IMG/VR virus record: IMGVR_UViG_3300029811_000080
Coordinates: 1-42,033 of that record
Source: a virus
DNA: 42,033 nt
Direction: 5' to 3' (one strand)
Shown: positions 31,087 through 39,503 of the stretch, piece after piece
How the letters are laid out: every line of letters starts with the position of its first letter
Position numbering within the stretch: position 1 is the stretch's first letter
Translations under genes and position numbers: made by a program
The notes under the pieces: model-generated
Told to the model about the DNA's origin: nothing
Database searches by the model: none
The model's input: the letters and a program-made list of their open reading frames with translations, nothing else

Positions 31087-32379
31087 CCCCCATACACTAT
31101 TAATCCCTATCTTTTTGATCAGGGTATAACCTTTCCTAGAAAGATAATCTGCACCCTCTTTTATGTCTTCAATTATCAGAATAGGATGATATTTGTCAAG
31201 TATCTTATCTGCACCTTTTAATACATGCAAATCATTCCCTTCCGTATCTATTTTAATCAATCTTACATTCTTAAACTTGTAACTATCTAACATTACTGTA
31301 TTCTTATCGCTACTCTCAGTAGTACATATTTTATCCATGCCTGGCCATCTGATACCATTCAAATTAGCTTTCTGTATGGCATAAGGCAAAACCTCATCAT
31401 ACACAGCTTCATTGATAGGTGTGATATTTTTCCATTCGTTTATCACTGCATTATTTTCTAATATATCAAAAGTTTTAGGAGTAGGCTCAAATGCAATGAC
31501 TTTACCTTTCTGTACTGCAAGGCTCATCATGCCAGTGTTAGCTCCAATGTCAAGAGTCAAATCATCATCTGTGAAATCCTGAGTAATTTCTTTTATGTAT
31601 AACATTGTTGCAGGATCATCTATTATATCACCTTGCCTAAAACAACCATACCAGGTTTTAGTCCTATCATCAATCAAGAATTTCTCATCATCAAATACAA
31701 ACTCCTGCCAGGATGGTTTTATGTTATGCTTCTTTCTGAAATAGCCTGCATTCTTCATCTTGATATATTCTATATTATCGTTGAAGTTCTCTGTCTGCCT
31801 ATGGTGATCAACCCAGAAGTCAGATATATAAATCCTTAACTCTGCTTGATGAACTCTATAAGAATAATCTATATCATCACCTGGTCCTGGGCTGAAGTTC
31901 TCATCAAAGTTGCCTATTTTGTTAATAGTTTTTCTTGGGATGAACAGACTCCATGTCCCAGCCCATTTCATACCTTTAATGTATATCTGCCCTGCTGTAC
32001 CTCCTGCGTTGAACGTAGTTACTACTCCGCATTTATCAAGATTGGAACCTTTGACCAATTCAGTAAGCCAATCTCTGCCATAAAGATTAGGTAAGATAAC
32101 ATCATCCTGAGTAAGATACACATCTAAATCTCCTGCTTTCTCTATCCCGAAGTTGATAGCTTTAGTTATTCCTTCCTTTTTTGTATGATATACTTCTACA
32201 TTATCATATAAATCAACATATCTATCACAGACTTTATCTGTCCCATCAGTAGATTCGCTTTCAATAAGAATTAATTTAAAAGGATATTCTGTGTTATCAA
32301 GAATACTATCAATTGCTGGTTCTAAATGCTTACCTGAATTATGTACAGGCATAATTATTGCTATTGGTTTATTTTCCAT
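31078..32379 (-). CDS. GT2 glycosyltransferase fused to FkbM methyltransferase
   Basis: I chose ATG 32379 (MENKPIAIIM) after GAGGAAT; the open frame extends further but lacks a site. Residues 1-225 are a GT2 (PVHNSGKHLEPAIDSIL, ESTDGT, acidic QDD at 91-93). Residues about 255-433 are an FkbM-type SAM methyltransferase with LTLDIGANTGMMSLAV, AFEPTPKTFDIL and RLIKIDTEGND. The two steps, sugar addition and O-methylation, are thus on one chain. It overlaps the epimerase stop by 11 bases. Confidence 0.85.
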   Translation of the reverse strand: MENKPIAIIMPVHNSGKHLEPAIDSILDNTEYPFKLILIESESTDGTDKVCDRYVDLYDNVEVYHTKKEGITKAINFGIEKAGDLDVYLTQDDVILPNLYGRDWLTELVKGSNLDKCGVVTTFNAGGTAGQIYIKGMKWAGTWSLFIPRKTINKIGNFDENFSPGPGDDIDYSYRVHQAELRIYISDFWVDHHRQTENFNDNIEYIKMKNAGYFRKKHNIKPSWQEFVFDDEKFLIDDRTKTWYGCFRQGDIIDDPATMLYIKEITQDFTDDDLTLDIGANTGMMSLAVQKGKVIAFEPTPKTFDILENNAVINEWKNITPINEAVYDEVLPYAIQKANLNGIRWPGMDKICTTESSDKNTVMLDSYKFKNVRLIKIDTEGNDLHVLKGADKILDKYHPILIIEDIKEGADYLSRKGYTLIKKIGINSVWGKR

Positions 32380-33340
32380 TGTTGATATTCCTCTTAATCC
32401 ATCTATATGTTTTATCAAGACCTGTCTTCATGGATATTTCTGGTTGCCACCCAAATTCTTTCTGGAATAATGTATTATCTGAATCTCTGCCTCTTACACC
32501 TTCTGGACCTTTTATATGATTTATATCTAATTTAAAAGTTCCATTATCCAAATTCATTACAATATCCATCATGTTATTCATTGAGATCATGTCCTGCCTT
32601 CCAAGATTTATAGGATAATCTAAATCAGAGTTCATAATTAATTGTAATGCTTTAACGCAATCATCAATATAACAGAAGCTTCTTGTCTGTTTACCATCTC
32701 CCCACATATCAACATATTTCTTATTATCTCTTTTTGCTTCTATTACTTTTCTGCAAAATGCAGCTGGTGCTTTCTCTCTACCTCCATCAAATACTCCTTC
32801 AATACCATATATGTTATGAAGTCTGGCTACTTTAATGTCCATACCATAACTTCTATAAGCTTTACATAAGTGTTCCATCTGCAACTTTTCCCAACCATAA
32901 GTGTCTTGTGGGTCTGCCGGATACGCATTGGACTCTTTTAAAGCAGGTATGTCCACATTCTTTTGTTTATAGTTAGGATAAATACAGGCAGAACTTGTGT
33001 ATAATACATTTTTGATCCCTTCCTTTCTGCATGCTTCAAGTGAATTGAAGTTTACTTGGGTATTATTATATAATATGCTTGCCTGATTATCTGGGTCTTG
33101 TATGAAACCCATACCACCCATATCAGCAGCTAATAGATAAGCCTTATCCATACCAGATACTGCCTTTTTGCAGGAGTTGTAATTCCTTAAATCAAGTCTA
33201 ATAAATTCATCAGTGCAATCTTTATATTCTTCATTTACCCAATCAACACCTCTTACATAGTTTCCTTGTTTCTTTAAATCTCTACATAAATGATGTCCTA
33301 TAAAACCTGCTGCCCCTGTTACTAATATTTTTGTTTTCAT
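32369..33340 (-). CDS. GDP-mannose 3,5-epimerase-like nucleotide-sugar epimerase
   Basis: This is an extended short-chain dehydrogenase: TGAAGFIG (8-15) binds NAD, SSACIYP holds Ser116/117 and Cys119, and YGWEK gives Tyr148 and Lys152. LAADMGGMGFIQ and SSACIYP are the marks of GDP-mannose 3,5-epimerase, where the Cys is a catalytic acid/base. At 323 residues it is a little short for that enzyme. It would supply GDP-L-galactose or a related sugar to the cassette's transferases. It overlaps the upstream stop by four bases. Confidence 0.8.
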   Translation of the reverse strand: MKTKILVTGAAGFIGHHLCRDLKKQGNYVRGVDWVNEEYKDCTDEFIRLDLRNYNSCKKAVSGMDKAYLLAADMGGMGFIQDPDNQASILYNNTQVNFNSLEACRKEGIKNVLYTSSACIYPNYKQKNVDIPALKESNAYPADPQDTYGWEKLQMEHLCKAYRSYGMDIKVARLHNIYGIEGVFDGGREKAPAAFCRKVIEAKRDNKKYVDMWGDGKQTRSFCYIDDCVKALQLIMNSDLDYPINLGRQDMISMNNMMDIVMNLDNGTFKLDINHIKGPEGVRGRDSDNTLFQKEFGWQPEISMKTGLDKTYRWIKRNINNGK

Positions 33341-34605
33341 TTTGACCTACCCACCAACATTTGTTTATGAAATAACCAATCTTTCGGTGCATCCTTTATA
33401 TTAAAATATCTACTTAACCTATTTACCCACCATTCTTTACTTTCCTTAATTCTGTGTGTAGGGTCAGCATCCAAATTAGGGTCGCCTAAATAGGGTATGC
33501 TAAATATAAAAATACCGCCATATGCCCTGATAAGATTTAATGTTTTATTAAGATCTTCACCTTTAAGATGTTCCAACACATCTATGACCAATACTAAATC
33601 ATAACCTGTATATTCTTGTTTTTCAGTTATATCGCCTTGCCTGATGTCAAGATGTTTATATGCAGTATTATCAACAGCCCAGTGTGATTTTTCCACACCC
33701 ACATAATTCACACCCATATTGTCAAAACCCATACCATACATGCCAAGACCGCAGCCTACATCTAATACAGAGAAAGGATCACAATAATCTTTCCATTGTT
33801 TTGCCATTAAAAAGTGTTTTACCTCAAGTTTGTTATGGGTCATATAATATATCTTATCTGAGTTAATCAAGAACTCTCCCATGATTATATCTGGTATTTC
33901 CATCAAATTAATCTCTTTTATAGGATATTTACCGAACAAATGTGAAAAGTACCAACTGTCTAAATATTCATTGCTGTGCATCTCTGACTTATTACGATGA
34001 TTGATATATCGTTTTCTTATGTCCCAAATGTTGCTGCAATAAGCTAAATGCCAGATTGTTGTACCTTCAAATTCAGTTATATTTTTCACAAGTTCGGTCT
34101 CAGGCAGTTGCTTTCCATCTTGAGTTATCCATAATACTGGATGTTCGCATTCAGGGTAACGTAACTCTTCTCTTACTTTAAACAGTCTATGAGGCACATG
34201 ATGTTTAGGAGTGATAGCATCTTCAAAACCTAATGACCCAATAAAATGCCTCATCTTTACTGATACTAATTTCTCAGGATAAGTAGTATTATCTATATAT
34301 CCTCTTATCTTACTTAAATCCTCTACAACTTCGTCAGCATCCAAAACTAAACACCATTCACCCATGTGATGTAATTTCAAATGTTTAAGATAAAAGTTAC
34401 GCTGTTTACCATTCATCTTCTTATCTTCCTGATTATAATGTTGAGTTATGACTGTTGCCCTATAATCTAAAGCTAATTGGATTGAGTTATCTTCTGAACC
34501 ACCATCACAATATATAATATTGTCTGCACTCCTAACAGATTTAAGGCACATCCTTAGATGTTTTTCACAATCTTGACCCATAATTACTACATTTAGTTTT
34601 TGCAT
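33337..34605 (-). CDS. GT2 glycosyltransferase fused to a SAM methyltransferase
   Basis: The N-terminal half (about 1-235) is GT2-like: MGQDCEKHLRMCLKSV, YCDGGSEDN and LVLDADE (89-92) as the metal site. The C-terminal half (about 265-422) is a class I methyltransferase with FSVLDVGCGLGMYG and LVLVIDVLEHL. The pairing mirrors the other fusion at 31078-32379, although the methyltransferase type differs. It overlaps both neighbours. Confidence 0.8.
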   Translation of the reverse strand: MQKLNVVIMGQDCEKHLRMCLKSVRSADNIIYCDGGSEDNSIQLALDYRATVITQHYNQEDKKMNGKQRNFYLKHLKLHHMGEWCLVLDADEVVEDLSKIRGYIDNTTYPEKLVSVKMRHFIGSLGFEDAITPKHHVPHRLFKVREELRYPECEHPVLWITQDGKQLPETELVKNITEFEGTTIWHLAYCSNIWDIRKRYINHRNKSEMHSNEYLDSWYFSHLFGKYPIKEINLMEIPDIIMGEFLINSDKIYYMTHNKLEVKHFLMAKQWKDYCDPFSVLDVGCGLGMYGMGFDNMGVNYVGVEKSHWAVDNTAYKHLDIRQGDITEKQEYTGYDLVLVIDVLEHLKGEDLNKTLNLIRAYGGIFIFSIPYLGDPNLDADPTHRIKESKEWWVNRLSRYFNIKDAPKDWLFHKQMLVGRSK

Positions 34606-34844
34606 TTTAAATCATCCTCACTAATATTAAACACATTCATTAGCGAATCTATACGACCACTCATCACATCATCTACTACTTCTTTATCAATCAAACTTTG
34701 ATAGTATTTAATCCACTCAATTCCAATATTCTTCAATAGAAGGAATGTAATAGTATTATTATGCCCACATTTTTTACAATATGCTCCTTCAGATAAACCA
34801 CAATTACATTCTAGTTCTTTCAATGTTGTTGGTTTTTGTTCCAT
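34593..34844 (-). CDS. Small zinc-ribbon protein, paralogue of 2902-3144
   Basis: Residues 5-12 read TTLKELEC, followed by CNCGLSEGAYCKKCG, a zinc ribbon (CxC...CxxC). The C-terminal half IEWIK...GRI...FNISEDDLK matches the early protein at 2902-3144. It overlaps the radical SAM gene by 25 bases and the next gene by 13. A small adaptor for the glycan enzymes or an unrelated passenger are both possible. Confidence 0.6.
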   Translation of the reverse strand: MEQKPTTLKELECNCGLSEGAYCKKCGHNNTITFLLLKNIGIEWIKYYQSLIDKEVVDDVMSGRIDSLMNVFNISEDDLKCKN

Positions 34845-36031
34845 CTTTTTTTTGCCTCGATCACCAATTCTTCTATCCTTTCAGCTTTCAAATATTCTGT
34901 ATCAATACAACAATGCGCATTCTTACCAGCTTCAAGATATTTAGTATAATCCTTGTCTATGATCTTAATGCGCCACTTAACAGGATCATTCCATATAGGA
35001 GTTCCAGGAAACGGTGTAAGAAAATAAAAGTCAGCATTAACCAAGCCTTTGCCTTTCATTGATAACGCAAAATCTATTGTCTTATTAGCAGTCTTTTCAT
35101 TCTCTCCAGGCAAACCTATGATAAAAAATCCTTTAACATTAACACCATATTTATGCGATAATTCTATTGCTTTCTGGTTTTGTTCAATAGTCATACCCTT
35201 ATTAGATTTCCTTAATATCTCATTATCTCCGCTTTCTATACCTAACGATAACCATTCACAACCATTCTTAGATAATATTTCAAGCCTTGATTCATCTACT
35301 AAATTTGCCCTTGTTGTTACTCTAAAAGGCATATCTTTAGTCTTGACATAATCTGTTATTTCTTTCATTCTATCTTTATTCAATGTAAACACGTCATCCA
35401 GGAAATAAATTGATTCAAAGCCTTCATCATACACCTGGTCTATCTGTTGTTTCATCTTATCCATAGGAACATATCTTACTACTTTGCTGATATTGAAACA
35501 GAATGCGCAGTTATAGGGGCAACCTCTGCTGGATAATAAAGTAGCTGTCCTCTTGCCTGACTGATTAATACCATACTTAGACATATCAAGTAAATCTCTT
35601 GCAGGATTAGGTAATTTATTTAAGTCAGGCGGACCATCTTTGATTATACCATCATGATTTAATGCAGTAAGCATGCTATCTTCTCCTTCACCTATTATTA
35701 CAGCATCAAAATAATCAATTACTTCAGAGGGTAAGGCAGAAGCATGATAACCGCCAGTGACTAATCTTGCCTTACCTTTTAGCTTGTTAGCGATTATCTT
35801 TGCTTCCGTCCAGCCTGGAGAAGTATAAGCGGATATTCCGATACAATTAGGATTATATGTTTCAACATCATCCATAAAATCATCAATTGATGTATGATTC
35901 AAATCATATACACTAACAGCATGATCATGTTTCTTTAGATTTGCTGCAATATATAACAAACCAATAGGAACTCTATCACCTGCATTTTCCAATATTGATT
36001 TTTCTGAAGGATTCACTAGATACACGTTCAT
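34820..36031 (-). CDS. B12-binding-type radical SAM enzyme
   Basis: Residues 1-135 form a Rossmann-type cobalamin-binding-like domain (IGLLYIAANLKKHDHAVSVYD, then ISAYTSPGW and GGYHASALP); the usual DxHxxG histidine motif is not evident, so B12 binding is uncertain. Residues about 160-400 are a radical SAM barrel with Cys171-x3-Cys175-x2-Cys178 for the [4Fe-4S] cluster, LGIESGDNEIL and GFFIIGLPGE. Such enzymes methylate or rearrange unactivated carbons. Within the glycan cassette it may modify a sugar or lipid. Confidence 0.85.
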   Translation of the reverse strand: MNVYLVNPSEKSILENAGDRVPIGLLYIAANLKKHDHAVSVYDLNHTSIDDFMDDVETYNPNCIGISAYTSPGWTEAKIIANKLKGKARLVTGGYHASALPSEVIDYFDAVIIGEGEDSMLTALNHDGIIKDGPPDLNKLPNPARDLLDMSKYGINQSGKRTATLLSSRGCPYNCAFCFNISKVVRYVPMDKMKQQIDQVYDEGFESIYFLDDVFTLNKDRMKEITDYVKTKDMPFRVTTRANLVDESRLEILSKNGCEWLSLGIESGDNEILRKSNKGMTIEQNQKAIELSHKYGVNVKGFFIIGLPGENEKTANKTIDFALSMKGKGLVNADFYFLTPFPGTPIWNDPVKWRIKIIDKDYTKYLEAGKNAHCCIDTEYLKAERIEELVIEAKKRWNKNQQH

Positions 36032-36192
36032 TTCTTTATCCCATGCCTGATGAATAATCCCTGCAGTCCTAACATCCCTAATATCATTTCTGTTGGCACA
36101 TCATAACCCAGCGCAGCAAGTCCCCCGCATGCAAATACTACCATCCCTGCATAAAATGTTTTCTGTTTCCAGAATTGTTTTGTTTCTGCCAT
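36028..36192 (-). CDS. Two-span holin-like membrane peptide, 54 aa
   Basis: The start at 36192 has a GGAGGAG site and abuts the upstream gene. The product begins with a polar MAETKQFWKQKT, then two hydrophobic segments (FYAGMVVFACGGLAALGY and MILGMLGLQGLFI) and a basic end RHGIKK. This two-span plan with LQGLFxRxGI is common in phage holin-like proteins. The stop overlaps the radical SAM start by ATGA. Confidence 0.6.
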   Translation of the reverse strand: MAETKQFWKQKTFYAGMVVFACGGLAALGYDVPTEMILGMLGLQGLFIRHGIKK

Positions 36193-37436
36193 TTATTTCT
36201 CCTCCATTAGTCTGTTCCATGCCTTTCCTACAAGCTCAAAGTCATACTTTTCTATTACAGCTTTTCTCCCATTCAAGCCCATCTCTTTCTTTCGTTCAGG
36301 GTGATCATATAAATAGACTATTTTCTTGGCTGCATCATTTACGTCACATATTCCTCTTTCTACTTCCCAGCTACCAGTGATAGTTCCATTCATTGCCTTG
36401 TCGTCATATTCTTTTGAGTGGATACCAAACAGATCTAATTCATTTACCCCAGCTAAATTAACTCCATAACCTGCTTTGTTATTTATCACCAGCTCAGGGG
36501 TAGTTGTGTAATTTGTTGCAATTATTGGAACTTCGCAGGCCATTGCTTCAATAATAGGAATCCCAAAACCTTCACCACTAGTTGAAAGAAAGAAACAGTC
36601 CATGACATTATAGATTTCGCCCATATCTTTATTGGCAAAACCTTTATGCGATTCCATGCCAGAGAAGATTACCCTATTTTCAAGCCCAAACTTAGAAATG
36701 AGGCTCCGGATTTTCCATAATGATTGTGCTGGATCGTCTGCATCAATGTGCATGAATAATATCGCGTTAGGCACTATTGCAGATACAAGTTTCATGGTCT
36801 TAAGTGTCTTATCTAACTGCTTCCTAGGCTGATTTCGAGCAACAACTCCTATCACAAACTTGTCAATTAATCCATATTTAACTCTGAACCTATTTCTTTC
36901 TTCTTCTGGTTTTTTGTAGAATATTGATAAATCTACTCCATGAGGTATAAATCCTGTATCTATATTATGATAATCTTTAGCTTGTTTCTGTCCAAATTCT
37001 GACATTGCTATAGGCATGTCTATCTTTTTGAGGATATTGGCGCAACCTACTGGAAGGCCACCCCCTCCATCAGTAGGAAACCAAAAGAAAGTCTTAGCTG
37101 GCGAAGTGTCAATGTTCAAAAACCAGCCATCATTACCATGAAGCATAAATGTGTCAAGGAGTATGATAAATCTGTCTATCATGTTCTCTTTTATGATCTT
37201 GGTCATGCTATTCCTGAAATAACTTGGCTGCAGTTCCCCATACATCTTGAAATTACATTTAGTTCCGTCAAATAGTTCGCAGTTGTTTAATGCCATCCCA
37301 ATATAGGCATTTGCCATATAATGTATCTCATGCCCTTGCTTCTGTAGGTACTGTGCAAGTTGCAAAGCCTGATTACGAATTATTACCGATAGCCCGTTGG
37401 AATCATTGGGCTATCAGATAGAATTGCTATTTTCAT
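36193..37436 (-). pseudogene. GT4 glycosyltransferase split by a frameshift near its N-terminus
   Basis: The main frame (36193-37365, 390 residues) starts mid-fold at MQLAQYLQKQGHEIHY and has the linker FIPHGVDLSIFY and donor motif EGFGIPIIEAMACE (E-x7-E). The missing start is just upstream in another frame: ATG 37436 after a strong GGAGG encodes MKIAILSDSPMIPTGY, then a stop. The frame of the main part, read back, encodes VIIRNQALQLAQYL. One missing base near 37385 would restore a full GT4. A sequencing error, a true mutation or recoding are all possible. Confidence 0.7.
37388..37415. repeat. Inverted repeat beside the frameshift
   Basis: GATAGCCC (37388-37395) and GGGCTATC (37408-37415) are perfect inverted copies with a 12-base spacer, placed right before the frameshift in the glycosyltransferase gene. 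A hairpin here could cause polymerase slippage, assembly error or a regulated frameshift. Confidence 0.55.
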
Positions 37437-37478
37437 TTAGACACCTCCACAGATTCGCTTATAATCTGCATTTTTTTA

Positions 37479-37607
37479 TTATAATTTAGTTTTTTCTTTT
37501 CCATTTTGGTCTAATTGTTTCAAAATTTGTGTATCAATAATCTTTGCAATATTATGACAAATCGCTGTAAATTTGACACGTTTTTCTTCATTCATTTTCT
37601 TTTCCAT
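37479..37607 (-). CDS. Small basic protein, 42 aa
   Basis: The frame begins at ATG 37607 and reads MEKKMNEEKRVKFTAICHNI, then an amphipathic helix AKIIDTQILKQLDQNG and a Lys-rich end. An alternative ATG four codons later overlaps the upstream stop by ATGA. No family is recognised. Confidence 0.4.
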   Translation of the reverse strand: MEKKMNEEKRVKFTAICHNIAKIIDTQILKQLDQNGKEKTKL

Positions 37608-37729
37608 TTTATTTTTCCACATTTATAGCGTACACAATCTAATTCTCTAGTGACTAAATTATATTCCATAATATTATTAGGAGTGATATTGCAAGGAGCA
37701 ATAAACAATCCCTCTTTTAGTCTTTCCAT
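37592..37729 (-). CDS. Small Cys-containing protein, 45 aa
   Basis: The frame starts at ATG 37729 with AAGGAATT upstream and ends at 37592. It has three cysteines (about 13, 32 and 37; the last two in LDCVRYKCGK), possibly a partial zinc site, and a basic end KIKWKRK. No family is recognised. Confidence 0.4.
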   Translation of the reverse strand: MERLKEGLFIAPCNITPNNIMEYNLVTRELDCVRYKCGKIKWKRK

Positions 37730-37736
37730 TTTTTTA

Positions 37737-38183
37737 TCAAATTCCTTTTACCTCTTGTTCAGGTATTATATATTCCTTATAGGTCCATGCTATCTTCCCA
37801 TAATTAAAACTTTCTGGACTTGTAAATCTAAACTTACTTTTTCCTATAGTTCTATCCAATACCAAAACATTACCAAGTTCTCCAATTGTTGAGGTAACAT
37901 AACATTTTTTGCCTGAACTCATAATAAGATTGTTATATCCTATATTGTCGTTGGTTACTATAGCAGAAGTTAATTCATTCAAATATTCTTTAGTGTTACA
38001 AACTGTTACCATTGTATTATTCCCTTTCTGTAATTTACCTTCTTCACCTATTGATACAGATTTTCTTACATCAACTCTTTCCTCTTCTATAGTAGGTTCA
38101 TTAGGAAGTATAATAATTAAAAAAATTACAAATGCCCATAACCCTCCTATAATCCATAATAATATTTTAAACCATTTTTCCAT
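37737..38183 (-). CDS. Membrane-anchored protein with external domain, 148 aa
   Basis: A short positive N-terminus (MEKWFK) is followed by one membrane span (ILLWIIGGLWAFVIFLIIIL) and about 120 residues outside, beginning PNEPTIEEERVDVRKS. The external part is beta-rich with two cysteines that could form a disulfide. GGAGGAG precedes the start. It might be a superinfection-exclusion or surface protein; no family is recognised. Confidence 0.6.
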   Translation of the reverse strand: MEKWFKILLWIIGGLWAFVIFLIIILPNEPTIEEERVDVRKSVSIGEEGKLQKGNNTMVTVCNTKEYLNELTSAIVTNDNIGYNNLIMSSGKKCYVTSTIGELGNVLVLDRTIGKSKFRFTSPESFNYGKIAWTYKEYIIPEQEVKGI

Positions 38184-38203
38184 TTTTTATCTCCTCCAAG
38201 ATA

Positions 38204-38416
38204 TTACTCTATTATTCTACAGTCTTCAAATTTATAGCTATCTATATCTGATTCAGTAGGCTTGATAGAAGTTCCTGACTCAAATATGATGCTATTATCT
38301 ACTTTCCTCACATGGAAAAAGCAGCCAGAGAAGAATATGGCAATCTCTTGCGGTACAGTAAATCCTTGTGTGGACTGTCTTTTTCCTCTAACGATCTCTC
38401 TTAGTTTAACTTCCAT
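38204..38416 (-). CDS. AbrB-like swapped-hairpin regulator, 70 aa
   Basis: I chose ATG 38416 (MEVKLREIVRGKRQSTQGFT); the open frame begins 11 codons earlier with GTG but inside the promoter. The order of strand, RGKRQSTQGFTVPQEIA and later strands resembles SpoVT/AbrB-type transcription factors, with VPQEIA in the place of the usual IPKEI. The match is by eye. It would bind DNA as a dimer and regulate viral genes. Confidence 0.5.
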   Translation of the reverse strand: MEVKLREIVRGKRQSTQGFTVPQEIAIFFSGCFFHVRKVDNSIIFESGTSIKPTESDIDSYKFEDCRIIE

Positions 38417-38449
38417 TGTGACTAACCTTATATATAGAATCAGGGTCAC

Positions 38450-38460
38450 TATTTAAATGT
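38450..38460 (-). promoter_or_regulatory. ACATTTAAATA promoter element
   Basis: On the - strand ACATTTAAATA lies about 39 bases before the AbrB-like start, and TATATATAAGG follows. The same 11-mer is found at 11901-11911, 22552-22562 and 38838-38848. Confidence 0.5.
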
Positions 38461-38465
38461 TGCGT

Positions 38466-38753
38466 TTATTTGTAAAATACTTCCTTGATTTTGTTGATAG
38501 AAGTCTTAAAGTCAGACTTAAGACTAACTATGCAATCAAGCTGAGCCTGCATATCTTTGTTCCTGGGCAGAGAAATAGACTTTATCTTGCCATCACTTCT
38601 GAGACATTTTAAGATGCCTAAAATTGATTTAATATCTCTTTCCATAGTCTTACGGACCTTAATGTAATTAGTCTCATTTACATAGATCATAAAACTGGAA
38701 CTATCATATAAGTTTTTTATTACTCCTGCTTTTACTATTATTTTTGCTCCCAT
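38466..38753 (-). CDS. Hypothetical regulator-region protein, 95 aa
   Basis: The 95-residue basic protein begins MGAKIIVKAGVIKNLYDSSS and has helical middle MERDIKSILGILKCLRSDGK. It is the first - strand gene of the divergent control region and has no clear ribosome site, consistent with leaderless translation. The family is not recognised. Confidence 0.5.
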   Translation of the reverse strand: MGAKIIVKAGVIKNLYDSSSFMIYVNETNYIKVRKTMERDIKSILGILKCLRSDGKIKSISLPRNKDMQAQLDCIVSLKSDFKTSINKIKEVFYK

Positions 38754-38778
38754 TTTTTTGTTATTTATTATTTATTCC

Positions 38779-38925
38779 AATACTACTTTAGTAAATTTAG
38801 AACATTTAGGAATGATATATTTGGAATCTATGGGTGATATTTAAATGTTTCTATCATAAAGTTTTATATCAGAAGTCTGATACTTTAATTTATATAGTGA
38901 TACTACTCTATTTTTGGGGTAGTAT
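38779..38925. promoter_or_regulatory. Divergent control region with candidate operators
   Basis: TATCAGAAGTCTGATA (38867-38882) is a perfect 7-2-7 palindrome. ATACTAC (38900-38906) and GTAGTAT (38919-38925) form a second inverted repeat, and AATACTACT also occurs at 38779. ACATTTAAATA faces left at 38848-38838. The region separates leftward and rightward genes and lies near several small DNA-binding proteins, so these are good operator candidates. Confidence 0.45.
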
Positions 38926-38937
38926 TGATTTAATTCC

Positions 38938-38957
38938 TAAACCCAAGTTTTATATAT
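38938..38957 (+). promoter_or_regulatory. Archaeal BRE/TATA promoter
   Basis: AAACCCAAG followed by TTTTATATAT (to 38957) matches the promoters at 2693, 39801 and 40919. Its centre lies about 31 bases before ATG 38984, so a nearly leaderless mRNA is expected. Confidence 0.6.
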
Positions 38958-38983
38958 TAGTTATTTTTTAATGTTCTCAGATA

Positions 38984-39148
38984 ATGATCATATTTAAAAA
39001 AATAAGAAAAAGTCTCATGCTTGGAGGCATAGGACTATATTCTTATTGTATCTATATAAATCCTTTGGTATTAATCGGGATATTCATCAAATCATACTCA
39101 ATCAATTTCAGAAAAAAACATGAGAGATATGTAAGAAATGAGAAGTAA
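38984..39148 (+). CDS. Small basic membrane protein, 54 aa
   Basis: The frame starts at ATG 38984 just after the promoter. It has a basic start (MIIFKKIRKS), a hydrophobic middle (LMLGGIGLYSYCIYINPLVLIGIFI, two short spans or one hairpin) and a basic end KSYSINFRKKHERYVRNEK. It may be a membrane effector expressed early. No family is recognised. Confidence 0.5.
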   Translation: MIIFKKIRKSLMLGGIGLYSYCIYINPLVLIGIFIKSYSINFRKKHERYVRNEK

Positions 39149-39503
39149 GAGCAGTGATGACAACCAGTGACGTAAGGATCTCATGATGGATATAATCTAG
39201 AAGATTGTTCAATTTTATTTGTTTTTGTCTGTTTTTCTGGATGAAATTGTATACTTAAAATACTAAATAATTAATTAACAGAATCGGATAGGCACCAAAA
39301 TAAATTTGCAAAAGAAAAATATGATGCTTATCTATGTAAATTTTTAGTTTTTAGCTATTGTTACGTCTATTAAAATACTCAATAAAATACTCAATTATGG
39401 GGTATCAAAATAGAAAAATAAAAACACAAAAAAAAAATTTTGCTTTTGATTTATTTTTTATTTGTTATTTAATATTTTAAGTAAATAAAAAAAGGGTGAT
39501 TAA
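39149..39503. other. AT-rich intergenic region, 355 bp
   Basis: No convincing gene. It holds AT-rich tracts, two copies of AAAATACTCAAT (near 39374), and a run of A then T near 39430. AT-rich gaps beside recombination genes can serve as replication origins, but no iterons or clear motif prove it. Confidence 0.4.

Noticed and set aside
39152-39190. Box C/D small RNA (GTGATGA and ATGATGG are present)
   Set aside because: No CTGA boxes at the required spacing and no terminal stem.
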